Assembly: GCA_047975325.1 (NCBI GenBank)
Contig: JBKEDF010000054.1
Span: 1 to 51,653, forward strand
DNA from: JBKEDF01 sp047975325
Lineage (GTDB): Bacteria > Pseudomonadota > Alphaproteobacteria > Rhodobacterales > Rhodobacteraceae
Direction: 5' to 3'
Length of the DNA stretch: 51,653 bases
Numbering within the stretch: position 1 is the stretch's first letter; each line of letters starts with the position of its first letter. This document shows, piece after piece, positions 15,906 through 24,571 of this stretch. A model generated the notes under the pieces. That model saw only the letters and a program-made list of their open reading frames with translations. It was not told the DNA's origin and made no database searches. The translations under genes and the position numbers were made by a program.

Positions 15906-16832
15906 TCAAAGTTTCTCGGTCAACTCGGGTACTGCTGCGAACAGATCGGCCACCAAACCGTAGTCGGCAACCTGGAAAATAGGTGCCTCCTCATCCTTGT
16001 TGATGGCGACGATGACCTTGGAATCCTTCATCCCGGCAAGGTGCTGGATCGCGCCGGAAATACCGACGGCAATATAAAGTTCCGGTGCCACGACCTTGCC
16101 GGTCTGACCGACCTGCCAGTCATTGGGCGCATAGCCCGAATCGACTGCCGCGCGGGAGGCGCCCACGGCTGCGCCCAGCTTGTCGGCCAGCTTTTCGATC
16201 AGCTGGAAATCCTCTTCCGAGCCAACACCGCGCCCACCGGAAACGACCACCTTGGCGGATGTCAGTTCTGGACGGTCGCTTGCGGCAACCTTGTCTTCAA
16301 CCCATTGTGACAGGCCCGGATCGGCCGCCGCTGCGACGGTTTCCACCGTTGCCGCGCCACCTGTCCCTGCCGGATCGAAGGTTGAGGTACGGATGGAGAC
16401 CACCTTTACCTTGTCGGAGGATTTTACCGTCTGGATCGCATTCCCCGCATAGACCGGACGTTCAAAGGTATCCGCATCCACAACGCCGGACACATCCGAA
16501 ATGACCATTGCATCCAGAAGTGCCGCCACGCGCGGCAGGACGTTTTTCGCATCGGTGGTCGCAGGGGCCACAATATGGCTGTATCCCCCGGCAAGATCGA
16601 CGATCAGCGCGGCTGTCGGTTCTGCCAGCCGATGGCCAAGGGAGGCGTCTTCGGCGCAAAGCACCTTATCCACGCCTTCCAGTGTTGCCGCTTCGGCTGC
16701 GGCATCTGCCGCCTTTGCGCCGGCACAAAGCACGGTGACCGGACCCATTGCCTTTGCTGCGGTCAAGGCCTTTGCCGTTGCATCGATCGAAAGCTTGCCG
16801 TCAGTCACTTCCCCAAGCAGAAGAACAGCCAT
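15906..16832 (-). CDS. etfA: Electron transfer flavoprotein subunit alpha
   Basis: The 308-residue protein is the ETF alpha subunit. It carries the FAD-binding C-terminal half with VVSGGRGVGSEEDF, AAVGASRAAVDSGYAPNDWQVGQTGK, and AVGISGAIQHLAGMKDSK, followed by INKDEEAPIFQVADYGLV. With EtfB it takes electrons from acyl-CoA dehydrogenases, such as the one at 4.9-6.5 kb, and passes them to ETF-ubiquinone oxidoreductase. Its ATG shares one base with the etfB TGA stop, so the subunits are translationally coupled. Confidence 0.97.
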   Translation of the reverse strand: MAVLLLGEVTDGKLSIDATAKALTAAKAMGPVTVLCAGAKAADAAAEAATLEGVDKVLCAEDASLGHRLAEPTAALIVDLAGGYSHIVAPATTDAKNVLPRVAALLDAMVISDVSGVVDADTFERPVYAGNAIQTVKSSDKVKVVSIRTSTFDPAGTGGAATVETVAAAADPGLSQWVEDKVAASDRPELTSAKVVVSGGRGVGSEEDFQLIEKLADKLGAAVGASRAAVDSGYAPNDWQVGQTGKVVAPELYIAVGISGAIQHLAGMKDSKVIVAINKDEEAPIFQVADYGLVADLFAAVPELTEKL

Positions 16833-17593
16833 CAGATTACCCCCGCTTCGTCTTTCAGTTTCGCAATCAGTTCATCGACGGAGCCGACCATTTCACCGGC
16901 CTTGCGGCCTGCGGGCTCGGCTGTCTTTACCACCGTAAGGCGTGGCGTGACATCGACGCCGTAATCCGCAGGGGTCTTTTCCTCCAGCGGTTTCTTCTTG
17001 GCCTTCATGATATTCGGGAGTGAGGCATAGCGCGGTTCATTCAGGCGCAGATCGGCCGTCACGATGGCAGGCAGCTTGACCTTGATGGTCTGAAGGCCAC
17101 CATCAACCTCGCGCGTGACCATGGCCTGATCGCCGTCAATGCCGACCTCCGACGCGAAGGTTGCCTGACTCCAGCCCAGAAGGGCCGCCAGCATCTGCCC
17201 GGTCGCGTTCATGTCATTGTCGATGGCCTGTTTGCCCGCAATCACCAGCCCAGGTCCTTCCTCCTTGACCACGGCGGCAAGGAGCTTGGCCACGGCCAGC
17301 GGTTCGATATCGATATGCACGTCATCGGCCGCAACGATCAGGATGGCGCGATCGGCCCCCATCGCCAGCGCCGTGCGCAATGTTTCCTGCGCTTGCTTGA
17401 CACCGATGGAAACCACCACGATTTCCTCCGCGGCGCCTTTTTCCTTCAGACGGATCGCTTCTTCCACCGCGATTTCATCGAAGGGGTTCATCGACATTTT
17501 TACATTGGCCAGATCGACGCCGCTGCCATCCGCCTTCACGCGGACTTTCACATTATAATCGATCACACGTTTGACGGGTACCAAGACCTTCAT
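16832..17593 (-). CDS. etfB: Electron transfer flavoprotein subunit beta
   Basis: The 253-residue protein is the ETF beta subunit. It opens MKVLVPVKRVIDYNVKVRV, has NPFDEIAVEEAIRLKEKG, ALAMGADRAILI, and the AMP-binding/signature block PAIVTADLRLNEPRYASLPNIMKAKKK. The start is set by GGGAG nine bases upstream and agrees with family starts; the longer frame to 17650 has no support. The 157 bases upstream hold the operon promoter and a perfect 10-bp palindrome at 17642-17651. Confidence 0.97.
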   Translation of the reverse strand: MKVLVPVKRVIDYNVKVRVKADGSGVDLANVKMSMNPFDEIAVEEAIRLKEKGAAEEIVVVSIGVKQAQETLRTALAMGADRAILIVAADDVHIDIEPLAVAKLLAAVVKEEGPGLVIAGKQAIDNDMNATGQMLAALLGWSQATFASEVGIDGDQAMVTREVDGGLQTIKVKLPAIVTADLRLNEPRYASLPNIMKAKKKPLEEKTPADYGVDVTPRLTVVKTAEPAGRKAGEMVGSVDELIAKLKDEAGVI

Positions 17594-17641
17594 CGCGTAA
17601 TTCTCCCGTTTTACAGCCACCCGATGATGGCTTTCCAAGCG

Positions 17642-17651
17642 ATTGCGCAAT
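17642..17651. promoter_or_regulatory. Perfect 10-bp palindrome upstream of etfBA
   Basis: ATTGCGCAAT is a perfect palindrome 49 bases before the etfB start. It is placed where an operator would act on the etf promoter, but it is short enough to occur by chance. Confidence 0.25.
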
Positions 17652-17750
17652 TGTTAGCGGGTTGGCGCAGCGGATAACAGTGCAAAACCGACCTGAATGA
17701 TCATGCGCCATTGTTTTGTACCTGACCGGTTTGGTTTCGCCCTTCGTTTT

Positions 17751-18515
17751 TCAGAACCATTCCTGGAAACTGGCTGATAGTCCGGCATAGATCAGTCTGA
17801 GTGAAAGAAGGATCAGGATCGCATCAAGCGCCAGCCGGAACCGGCGGTCATCAATCCGATTGAGCAGGGTCTTGCCGGCAATTGTGCCCAGAAAACCCGC
17901 GCAAATCATTGCCACGATAAAAGCCCACCAATGGGAAAAGGCGAAACCCAGAAGGCCGAATGCGATTGTCTTGAGCCCGTGCTGGACGGTCATCAGGGCG
18001 GCGTGAGTTGCGACATGTGAATGACGCGGCAGATTGTGCGACTTGGTATAGGTTGCGACAAAAAGCCCCGTCGCGCCGAAGAACATGGTCAGGAAGCTTG
18101 AAACCGCCCCGACGAGCAATGGCCAGTCACGAAGGCCTTTGGGCGGTTTTCCAAGGACGCTCCAGATAACAAAGGATCCGACACCGATCTGCACCCATGC
18201 GGGCGGAAGGCTGACAACGATGACACCGCCTGCGGCGGCACCTACCAATGAGCCGATCGCGAAGGCAGGCAAGGCAGGCCAATAGATATGCCCAAAGGTC
18301 AGTACAGCCCGACCGAGGTTTGAGCCGACCTGAATTATCCCATGCGTCGGGATCAGCGCGGCGGGCGGCACCAGTGTTGCCATGACGGCAAGCAGGATAC
18401 CCCCACCACCGATGCCAAAGGCCACGGTGATGAAGGAGGCCGCGAAGCTTATGGCAACCAGCACGCTGAAAACGATCTCGGTCATGCCATCGGGGAGCAA
18501 TATCTGCGGGATCAT
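17751..18515 (-). CDS. TSUP (TauE/SafE) family membrane permease
   Basis: The 254-residue protein is a second TSUP permease. The two repeat motifs are FAASFITVAFGIGGGGILLA near residue 28 and AVSSFLTMFFGATGLFVATY near 137-156. Several further hydrophobic segments follow, ending in LALDAILILLSLRLIYAGL. Family members export sulfite or move organic anions. An alternative start is the in-frame ATG at 18485. The gene follows the D-2-hydroxyacid dehydrogenase by 76 bases on the same strand and is probably the last gene of the tricarboxylate cluster. In that context it may export an anionic product or import a related acid. Confidence 0.85.
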   Translation of the reverse strand: MIPQILLPDGMTEIVFSVLVAISFAASFITVAFGIGGGGILLAVMATLVPPAALIPTHGIIQVGSNLGRAVLTFGHIYWPALPAFAIGSLVGAAAGGVIVVSLPPAWVQIGVGSFVIWSVLGKPPKGLRDWPLLVGAVSSFLTMFFGATGLFVATYTKSHNLPRHSHVATHAALMTVQHGLKTIAFGLLGFAFSHWWAFIVAMICAGFLGTIAGKTLLNRIDDRRFRLALDAILILLSLRLIYAGLSASFQEWF

Positions 18516-18591
18516 CCTGTACTCGTTCTGCCATCGATTTGCCCGGCCCGATCAACGGGGCAGGTCTGAAAGCTTCCTCGCTCAAACGGGT

Positions 18592-19575
18592 TCATCTTTG
18601 GTTGGAGGTCCAGACTTCGGGGTTGATCATGTGGATCGGTTTTCCTTCCGCATAGGCGTTTATCTGATCGTAGATATCCGCGAATTGCAGGTCGAACTCA
18701 TCCTCTGTCACATAGCCGATATGCGGGGTGCCGATCACGTTCGGATGGCTGGTGACCGGATCATTGGCATCGTGCAGGGGTTCGAGGTCAAAGACATCAA
18801 GCGCAATACGGCCCGGACGTCCTGCCGCGAGGGCCTGTTCCAGCGCATTCTTCGCGACAAGACCGGCGCGCGAGGTGTTCACGAATGTGGCGGAGGTTTT
18901 CATGGCCAGCAGATCATCGGCGGTGATGATGCCACGCGTTTCGGGTTTGAGGCGAACATGGACGGAAACGAAATCTGCTTTGGCAAAAAAGGCGGTTCGG
19001 CTATCGGCAACCGTTTCGTTATCTGCCCGTGCCCGCTGGCGGCCCTCATCAGAGGACCACCAGATAATGTTCATCCCGAAGGCCCGTGCGTAACTTGCCA
19101 CCTGTCGTGCGATGCGGCCATAGCCATAAAGGCCCAGCGTCCGGCCCGACAACGTCTGGCCAACACCCATCTGCCAGTTGCCCGCCTTGAGCGATGCCAT
19201 TTGCTGCGGCAACTGGCGGGCCGATGCCAGGATCAGCGCGAAGGTCAGTTCCGCCGCCGCAGTGCACGGCGTGTCGGAATGCATGTTGGAACAAAGAAGT
19301 ACCTTGTTTTCCGTACAGGCCGCGACATCGACATGTGGATACACGCTGCGCTGCGAAATGAGCTTCAGGTCCGGCAGCTTGTCAAGGAGTTCCCTGGTAA
19401 TGGGGGTGCGTTCGCGAAACAATACCACCGCTTCGGCAGGGGCCAGGCGGTGTGCAAGCTCATCCACGTCCTTGACGTGATCATTGTAGATGGTGACCTC
19501 ATGCCCGGCAAGCCGTTCAAAACTGGCAAGGCCGCGCAGGGTATCGAACCAGTCGTCAAGAATATGAACCTTCAT
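18592..19575 (-). CDS. D-2-hydroxyacid dehydrogenase family protein
   Basis: The 327-residue protein belongs to NAD(P)-dependent D-isomer-specific 2-hydroxyacid dehydrogenases. The nucleotide-binding motif is GLYGYGRIA near residue 150. The catalytic arginine lies in VNTSRAGLV, the glutamate in DVFDLEP, and the histidine in TPHIGYVTEDE. It would interconvert a 2-oxo acid and a D-2-hydroxy acid. A GAGGAG site precedes the ATG, and the start overlaps the upstream ThDP-enzyme stop as ATGA. This coupling suggests it acts directly on the product or substrate of that enzyme. The substrate is unknown. Confidence 0.9.
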   Translation of the reverse strand: MKVHILDDWFDTLRGLASFERLAGHEVTIYNDHVKDVDELAHRLAPAEAVVLFRERTPITRELLDKLPDLKLISQRSVYPHVDVAACTENKVLLCSNMHSDTPCTAAAELTFALILASARQLPQQMASLKAGNWQMGVGQTLSGRTLGLYGYGRIARQVASYARAFGMNIIWWSSDEGRQRARADNETVADSRTAFFAKADFVSVHVRLKPETRGIITADDLLAMKTSATFVNTSRAGLVAKNALEQALAAGRPGRIALDVFDLEPLHDANDPVTSHPNVIGTPHIGYVTEDEFDLQFADIYDQINAYAEGKPIHMINPEVWTSNQR

Positions 19576-21254
19576 AGCAGCTCCTCGATATTGACCGGAT
19601 ATTCGGTTCCGACATGCCCGCCCGGATGTGCGCGCCGGATGACCGGGGATACGACGCGATCGGATACCGGGAAATCCCAGACTGCCGCGCCGCCAGTTCC
19701 TGCAAAGTCCGCGACAAGTTCGGGCAGGCGGGTCAAGTCGGTTATGCGGTCGCCACCAATGCCGAAGCCACGTGCGATGGCGGCAAGATCGGTGCGGCCG
19801 AAAACGGCACCCGTATCCGGCAGCCCCTCACCGCGAAGCTTGTGGATTTCCGACCCGTAGGCACCATCATTGAGAACGCAAATCAGGATGTTGAGCTTGT
19901 GGCGACGGATGGTTTCAAGCTCCTGTATATGCATGAGCAAGGAGCCATCCCCGTCAAACATCACCACCGTGTCACCGGGTTTTGCGGCTGCTACGCCCAT
20001 TGCATAGGAAATTCCGTTTCCGATGGCGCCGAATTCGCGGATCGTGAGGAAGGTTTCGAAGGGACGTTTCATATGTGCGAAATAGAATGAACAATGGCCG
20101 GAGGAATTGACCATCTGCCAACCCTGCGGCAGGGCGGCATCAAGTGCCGTGACCACATCCCGCGGATCGGATAGCCCGGCTTCGGATGGAAACCCGGCAG
20201 TGTCACAGGGGGCGTCGGAAATGACCCGCGCCAACCGATCCGTCCGCCAGCCTGGCCTTGGGGTCAGCATGGCGGTCAAAGCCTCGACACCAAGGCGCGC
20301 ATCGCTGCGCAGGTGGAAATCGGCTGCGACCATGCCCTGGCTCAAGGCCCGGGGGTCCGTGTCGATCTGGATGATCCCGGCCTTGGGGAACAACATGCCC
20401 CCGTACAGGTTATGCAGGGTCAGGCGGCATCCGACCGCGATGACCAGATCGGCTTCGGCGAACAGCGCATGCGCCAGTGTTGTCGACATACCGCCCGCAA
20501 TTCCGACGCAAAACGGATCATCATGAAAAAGCCCGCGCGCAGGAAGCGTGGTTGCCAGAAGTGCACCGGCCTTGTGGGCCAGCGCGCGGCATGCATCGGC
20601 GGCATCCGGGGCGGCCGCGCCCAGGCCCCCCATGACGACAATTCGTTTTGCCGCGTTAATGCGCCCGGCAAGGGTATGCACCACATCGGGATGGGGTGGT
20701 AAAGGTGGAAGATCCGGCAGGATATCGGCGGATGGTGCGGGCAATTTTGGCGCCACATCCAGTATCTTGCCCTGAAGGTCGAAAGGCACGCCGATTACAA
20801 CCGGAATACGGTCCTGCTTGGCCTGGACAAAGGCGTTACGGATTTCCTCGGCCATTCGCGGTATATGATGCAGACGGCGATAGACCGCCCCGCAGGCAGT
20901 AACAAATGGCGCCTGGTCTATTTCCTGATTGTACCAGGCCGCACTTGCCGGCGCTTCCCCTGCAAAGATTACCAGGGGGATACCTGCACGAACGGCGGCG
21001 GGCAGTGCAGTCATCACCTGTGTCAGCCCCGGCCCGCAGGTTACGGTTGCGATGCCGACAGATCCGGACTTGCGCGCATAGGCCGTGGCCGCTGCAACAG
21101 CGCAATGTTCGTGACGTACGTAGATCATTTTCGCACCCCGCTGTGAAAGCACGGTGGCGAAATTCATATTGGCGTCACCCAGCAGGGCGAAACAGGTCTG
21201 GATCCCCTCGGCCACGAATGCGTCCGCAAGCGCTTCGAAGACATGCTGGGCCAT
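19572..21254 (-). CDS. ThDP-dependent enzyme, acetolactate synthase/decarboxylase-like
   Basis: The 560-residue protein has the three-domain architecture of the ThDP decarboxylase/acetolactate synthase family. The N-terminal pyrimidine domain has the catalytic glutamate in YVRHEHCAVAAATAYAR, and GPGLTQVMTAL follows. The C-terminal domain has the ThDP/Mg motif GDGSLLMHIQELETIRR to ICVLNDGAYG. Substrate is likely a 2-oxo acid decarboxylated or carboligated. It is not a housekeeping acetolactate synthase, because no ilvN-type small subunit follows. A D-2-hydroxyacid dehydrogenase gene overlaps its stop. AAAGGA lies 9 bases before the ATG, and a GTATAC-type palindrome lies 88 bases upstream, probably marking a separate promoter. 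Confidence 0.88.
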   Translation of the reverse strand: MAQHVFEALADAFVAEGIQTCFALLGDANMNFATVLSQRGAKMIYVRHEHCAVAAATAYARKSGSVGIATVTCGPGLTQVMTALPAAVRAGIPLVIFAGEAPASAAWYNQEIDQAPFVTACGAVYRRLHHIPRMAEEIRNAFVQAKQDRIPVVIGVPFDLQGKILDVAPKLPAPSADILPDLPPLPPHPDVVHTLAGRINAAKRIVVMGGLGAAAPDAADACRALAHKAGALLATTLPARGLFHDDPFCVGIAGGMSTTLAHALFAEADLVIAVGCRLTLHNLYGGMLFPKAGIIQIDTDPRALSQGMVAADFHLRSDARLGVEALTAMLTPRPGWRTDRLARVISDAPCDTAGFPSEAGLSDPRDVVTALDAALPQGWQMVNSSGHCSFYFAHMKRPFETFLTIREFGAIGNGISYAMGVAAAKPGDTVVMFDGDGSLLMHIQELETIRRHKLNILICVLNDGAYGSEIHKLRGEGLPDTGAVFGRTDLAAIARGFGIGGDRITDLTRLPELVADFAGTGGAAVWDFPVSDRVVSPVIRRAHPGGHVGTEYPVNIEELL

Positions 21255-21342
21255 GGGGCGTGGTCCTTTCCGTCATATGAGGCCGTGCAATGCGGCGCGG
21301 AGCCGGATATCCGATCCTTGGAACCCTCCGGCTCCCGCTTGT

Positions 21343-21358
21343 GTATGCAATAGTATAC
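21343..21358. promoter_or_regulatory. GTATAC-type palindrome upstream of the ThDP-enzyme gene
   Basis: GTATGCAATAGTATAC is a 16-base imperfect palindrome (12 of 16 positions symmetric). It shares GTATGCA--AGTATAC with the site at 30065-30080 beside the cluster's GntR regulator gene. It lies in the 115-base gap between the PrpF-like gene and the ThDP gene. FadR/GntR-family operators often have a GTATAC-like centre. It is likely an operator of the local GntR regulator. Confidence 0.55.
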
Positions 21359-21369
21359 GAAAACGGTAT

Positions 21370-22470
21370 TCAGGCAAGACCCTTCCAGATACTGTCAGGT
21401 ATCAGGACTTCCCCCCGCGCAAGGCATCGCGCGGTGCGGACCACGCCTGCTGAACGGATCGTGATACCGCCGCCCTCCAGGGCATAGTCCACGACAACCT
21501 CGAACACGCCTGAGGGATGTTCTATGCCAACCGTCACCGGTACGGATTGATCCGTGAGGCCATCAGTCAGACCGTCCGCGACGGTTCCCGGCATGATGGC
21601 ACAGGTGGCAATACACTGCGCGCCGGTCACGGCCATGGACGGGTGGCAGGCCCATGGCATGAAATATCGGGCCGTGACACCGCCGCCATTGCGCGGTTTT
21701 GCAAGGAGCGTGATCTTGGGTGTCACCGATTTTGATACATCACCGAGCCCCATCATCTTACCGGCCTTGAGCCGGATCGGTTCGATCCGGTCGTAGAAGG
21801 CACGGTTTTCGTCAAGCTCCTTCTGACTTTCATAACCGGTCAGGCCGAAATCTTCGGCGCGGGCGATCATTACGGGCATGGCGACATCCATGCAGGTTAC
21901 CTCAACCCCGTCGATCACATCGCGGATATTGCCTGTTGGCAGTAATGCACCCGTCACCGACCCCACGGTTTCCATGAAGCCCAGCCGGATAGGTGCTGCG
22001 GTGCCCGGCACGCCCGCGATTTCGAAATCCCCATCGTAACTCACCGTGCCGCCAGAGGTCTGGATGACCGCCTCGACAACCGCGCCGGTATTGACTGCAT
22101 GGATCTTGATGGTGGTTTCCCCATCCCTGGCGGGAACCAGCCCCATTTCAATTGCGGCGGGGCCGACACCGACAAGGATATTGCCGCAGGTCGGGCGATA
22201 GTCGACTTCGCGCTTGTCCACGGCGACCTGGGCAAAGAAATAATCGATATCGCAATCTTCGCGCTTTGACGGCGAAAGCATCGCAACCTTGGTCGTTACC
22301 GCATTGCCGCCACCGATCCCGTTGATATTGAGAGGATGCCCCGCACCAATAGCAGCCATCAGGACTTCGGACAGGGTCGCCTCGTCCTGCGGCAGGTCCT
22401 CACGCCGGAAATACGGTCCGCGTGAAGTACCACCACGCATGAAGTGATAGGGGATAGCGGTTTGTGGCAT
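21370..22470 (-). CDS. PrpF / 4-oxalomesaconate tautomerase-like isomerase
   Basis: The 366-residue protein is of the PrpF superfamily, closest in pattern to 4-oxalomesaconate tautomerase (GalD). Landmarks are IPYHFMRGGTSRGPYF at the start, NGIGGGNAVTTKVAML, DIDYFFAQVAVDK, and PTCGNILVGVGPAAIEMGLV near residues 99-118. Such enzymes shift double bonds in unsaturated tri- or dicarboxylates (for example aconitate isomerisation or keto/enol oxalomesaconate). The start has GAGGAT about 8 bases upstream that overlaps the end of tctAB, 10 bases away. No ring-cleavage genes are nearby, so a role in gallate catabolism is doubtful; an aconitate-type substrate fits the TcuA/TTT context better. Confidence 0.85.
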   Translation of the reverse strand: MPQTAIPYHFMRGGTSRGPYFRREDLPQDEATLSEVLMAAIGAGHPLNINGIGGGNAVTTKVAMLSPSKREDCDIDYFFAQVAVDKREVDYRPTCGNILVGVGPAAIEMGLVPARDGETTIKIHAVNTGAVVEAVIQTSGGTVSYDGDFEIAGVPGTAAPIRLGFMETVGSVTGALLPTGNIRDVIDGVEVTCMDVAMPVMIARAEDFGLTGYESQKELDENRAFYDRIEPIRLKAGKMMGLGDVSKSVTPKITLLAKPRNGGGVTARYFMPWACHPSMAVTGAQCIATCAIMPGTVADGLTDGLTDQSVPVTVGIEHPSGVFEVVVDYALEGGGITIRSAGVVRTARCLARGEVLIPDSIWKGLA

Positions 22471-22480
22471 TGTATGATCC

Positions 22481-24493
22481 TCAGGTAAGTGGCCAGGGAA
22501 GTTCGGCGAGTGTTTGCAGATATCCCGGGGGCAGGTCACGCCCCAGTATCCATGCAAGACCGCATATGAAAGCGATTCCGATGGCGGACGCGAATATTGT
22601 CTGCGACCAGCTGAACCGCCCGCGCACCCGGAAGAAGGCAAGAAGGAAAAATGACAGTGCGATAAAAAGCCCCACCGCAAAGGTCATGGCGACAAGCGCC
22701 ATGAACCAGGCAAGCGTGGACCAGAGCCCATGTGGCGCCTTGCCTTCCTCACCCTGTTCGAGATCGATGAATACGTCATCGGTTGCGGGCGCACGCAACA
22801 TCCTCAGCAGCAGGATCGCACCGCCAATCAGTGTCACGATACCGATGGTCAGGGGAAAGATCTTGTCCTGCAAACGGTTCACGCCCCAGGCATCAAGACA
22901 GCTGACTGCTATATAGGCCACGAGTGCACCGAGGAAGATCGCGGGCGCCATCCTTTTTCCCGAAGGCGCGTCGATATTTTCACGGATATTCTTCGAGGCG
23001 CGGATGCCGACGATGATTGAAACCACTGTCAGGATGAACAGCCCGATGGCGATCGGCGAAAGCAGGTAGTCCCACCCCGCCTCGGCGGATCTGCGAAACC
23101 GCGCGCCGGCAATCTGGTAGGCTTGGTTGACAAAGATCTCTGTCTGGTTCGACAGCACGAACCCGATAAGAAATGCAGGCCGCGAAAAGTCGAAACGCCG
23201 CAGCAGGATACCGATGACCCCGATGAAGACCAGTGCGGCCAGATCAAGCGCAGACTGGCGCGACTGAAAGGCGGCGAAGGCGATGATCATGAACAGATAG
23301 GGCGCGATAACGGTAAAGCGGATCGTCGTCATCTTGGCGATATGTTTGGACAGCACGATGCACAAGCCGGCGCCGACCACATTGGCCAGCGCCAGCGACC
23401 AGACGATTGTATAGGTGATATCGAGATTGTTGCGCACCATCTGCGGGCCCGGCGTCATGTTCAGCAGCGCCAGACCCCCAAGAAAGATCGCCATGGAGCC
23501 CGAGCCCGGAATGCCGAAGATCAGCGTGGGGACGAGGCCGCCGCCCTCTTTGGCGTTGTTGGAACTTTCCGGGGCAATGACGCCGCGAATATCGCCCTGG
23601 CCGAATTGGGAACGATCCTTGGCGGTTTGAACGGCGGAGCCATAGGCGAGCCAATCGACAACCGAACCACCGAGGCCGGGAATGACGCCGACAATCACGC
23701 CGATCACAGCGCAGCGCAGCGATAGCCATTTGTTGTGCCACCAGTCCCTGACGCCCTGCGCCCAGCCATCGCCAAGCGAACCACCTTCGGCAATCGGACG
23801 GTCCTGTCGCAACAGCGACACGATTTCCGGCACCGCATAAATGCCGAGCCCCACGATCACCAGCTGGAAGCCATCCATCAGGTAAGGCGTATCATAGGTC
23901 GACATACGCAGGCTGCCGCCTGCAGGGGCGGATCCGATCGTGCCGAACAGCACGCCCACGCCCGCCGCAACCACCCCCTTGAGCGGAACACGTCCGGCAA
24001 GGATTGCAACCATGGACAGGCCGAGAACCGTGATCATCAACATCTCCGGCAATCCGAAGGCGAGGATCAACGGTCGTGCGATGAGGATGAAAAACGACAG
24101 GATCAGGGCACCAAACAGACCGCCGAAAAGCGATGAGGTAAAGGCGGCGGAAAGTGCGCGGGCGGCATGGCCTTGTTTGGCCAGGGGAAAGCCATCCAGA
24201 ACGGTCGCCTGGCTGGCGGAGGATCCGGGGATGCCCAGCAATACCGAGGAAAACGTATCCGAGGTCGGGATAACGGCGATCAGCCCGATCATCAGCGCAA
24301 GGCCCGATGTTGGCTCCATCCCGTACATGAAAGGCAAAAGCAGGGCGAGCCCCGCAATACCACCAAGCCCGGGCAGCACGCCGATGGACAGGCCAAGCAG
24401 TACCCCGCAGACCAGATACATCAACTGCGCCGGTTGAAAAATCAGGGCAAAGGCCTGCCCCATGTAAGGTAGGGCTTGCAGGAATGTATCCAC
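22481..24493 (-). CDS. Tripartite tricarboxylate transporter permease, TctA-TctB fusion
   Basis: The 670-residue protein combines the large TctA permease with a small TctB-like domain. TctA occupies about residues 1-500, with GVLPGLGGIAGLALLLP near residue 37, GSSASQATVLDGFP, and GVIPGLGGSVVDWLAYG. After about residue 500 a hydrophobic C-terminal region of about 165 residues follows, with four or five membrane segments and an acidic loop (TDDVFIDLEQGEEG), matching TctB. Separate tctB genes are the usual arrangement. The protein would import a carboxylate using a cation gradient with TctC. It follows tctC after a terminator-like hairpin and precedes the PrpF-like gene by 10 bases. Confidence 0.92.
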   Translation of the reverse strand: MDTFLQALPYMGQAFALIFQPAQLMYLVCGVLLGLSIGVLPGLGGIAGLALLLPFMYGMEPTSGLALMIGLIAVIPTSDTFSSVLLGIPGSSASQATVLDGFPLAKQGHAARALSAAFTSSLFGGLFGALILSFFILIARPLILAFGLPEMLMITVLGLSMVAILAGRVPLKGVVAAGVGVLFGTIGSAPAGGSLRMSTYDTPYLMDGFQLVIVGLGIYAVPEIVSLLRQDRPIAEGGSLGDGWAQGVRDWWHNKWLSLRCAVIGVIVGVIPGLGGSVVDWLAYGSAVQTAKDRSQFGQGDIRGVIAPESSNNAKEGGGLVPTLIFGIPGSGSMAIFLGGLALLNMTPGPQMVRNNLDITYTIVWSLALANVVGAGLCIVLSKHIAKMTTIRFTVIAPYLFMIIAFAAFQSRQSALDLAALVFIGVIGILLRRFDFSRPAFLIGFVLSNQTEIFVNQAYQIAGARFRRSAEAGWDYLLSPIAIGLFILTVVSIIVGIRASKNIRENIDAPSGKRMAPAIFLGALVAYIAVSCLDAWGVNRLQDKIFPLTIGIVTLIGGAILLLRMLRAPATDDVFIDLEQGEEGKAPHGLWSTLAWFMALVAMTFAVGLFIALSFFLLAFFRVRGRFSWSQTIFASAIGIAFICGLAWILGRDLPPGYLQTLAELPWPLT

Positions 24494-24517
24494 GACTGAC
24501 TCCGCTAGCTGTATTGC

Positions 24518-24549
24518 AAAAGCCTGCCCGGCATGTGGGCCGGGCGGGC
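24518..24549 (-). terminator. Intergenic stem-loop with T-run between tctC and tctAB
   Basis: On the minus strand an 11-bp stem (10 of 11 paired, arms 24522-24532 and 24539-24549) with a 6-base loop is followed by TTTT. It sits between the binding-protein gene and the permease gene of one transporter. Such a structure probably gives partial termination or 3' end protection so that TctC is made in excess of the permease. Confidence 0.7.
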
Positions 24550-24571
24550 GCTCAGGTCATGTCGGGCAGGA

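Noticed and set aside
16041..17677. Plus-strand frames antisense to etfBA
   Set aside because: etfA and etfB match their families throughout on the minus strand; the opposite frames are shadows.
18382..19860. 492-codon plus-strand frame
   Set aside because: It covers the dehydrogenase gene on the other strand and carries no recognisable domain.
18592..21254. ThDP enzyme with two TSUP genes read as a sulfopyruvate/sulfolactate pathway
   Set aside because: Sulfopyruvate decarboxylase is usually two subunits, and no sulfolactate lyase or cysteate genes are present.
21370..22470. PrpF-like gene as a gallate-pathway galD
   Set aside because: No dioxygenase, hydratase or aldolase of gallate or protocatechuate 4,5-cleavage is in the window, so the gene symbol was not assigned.
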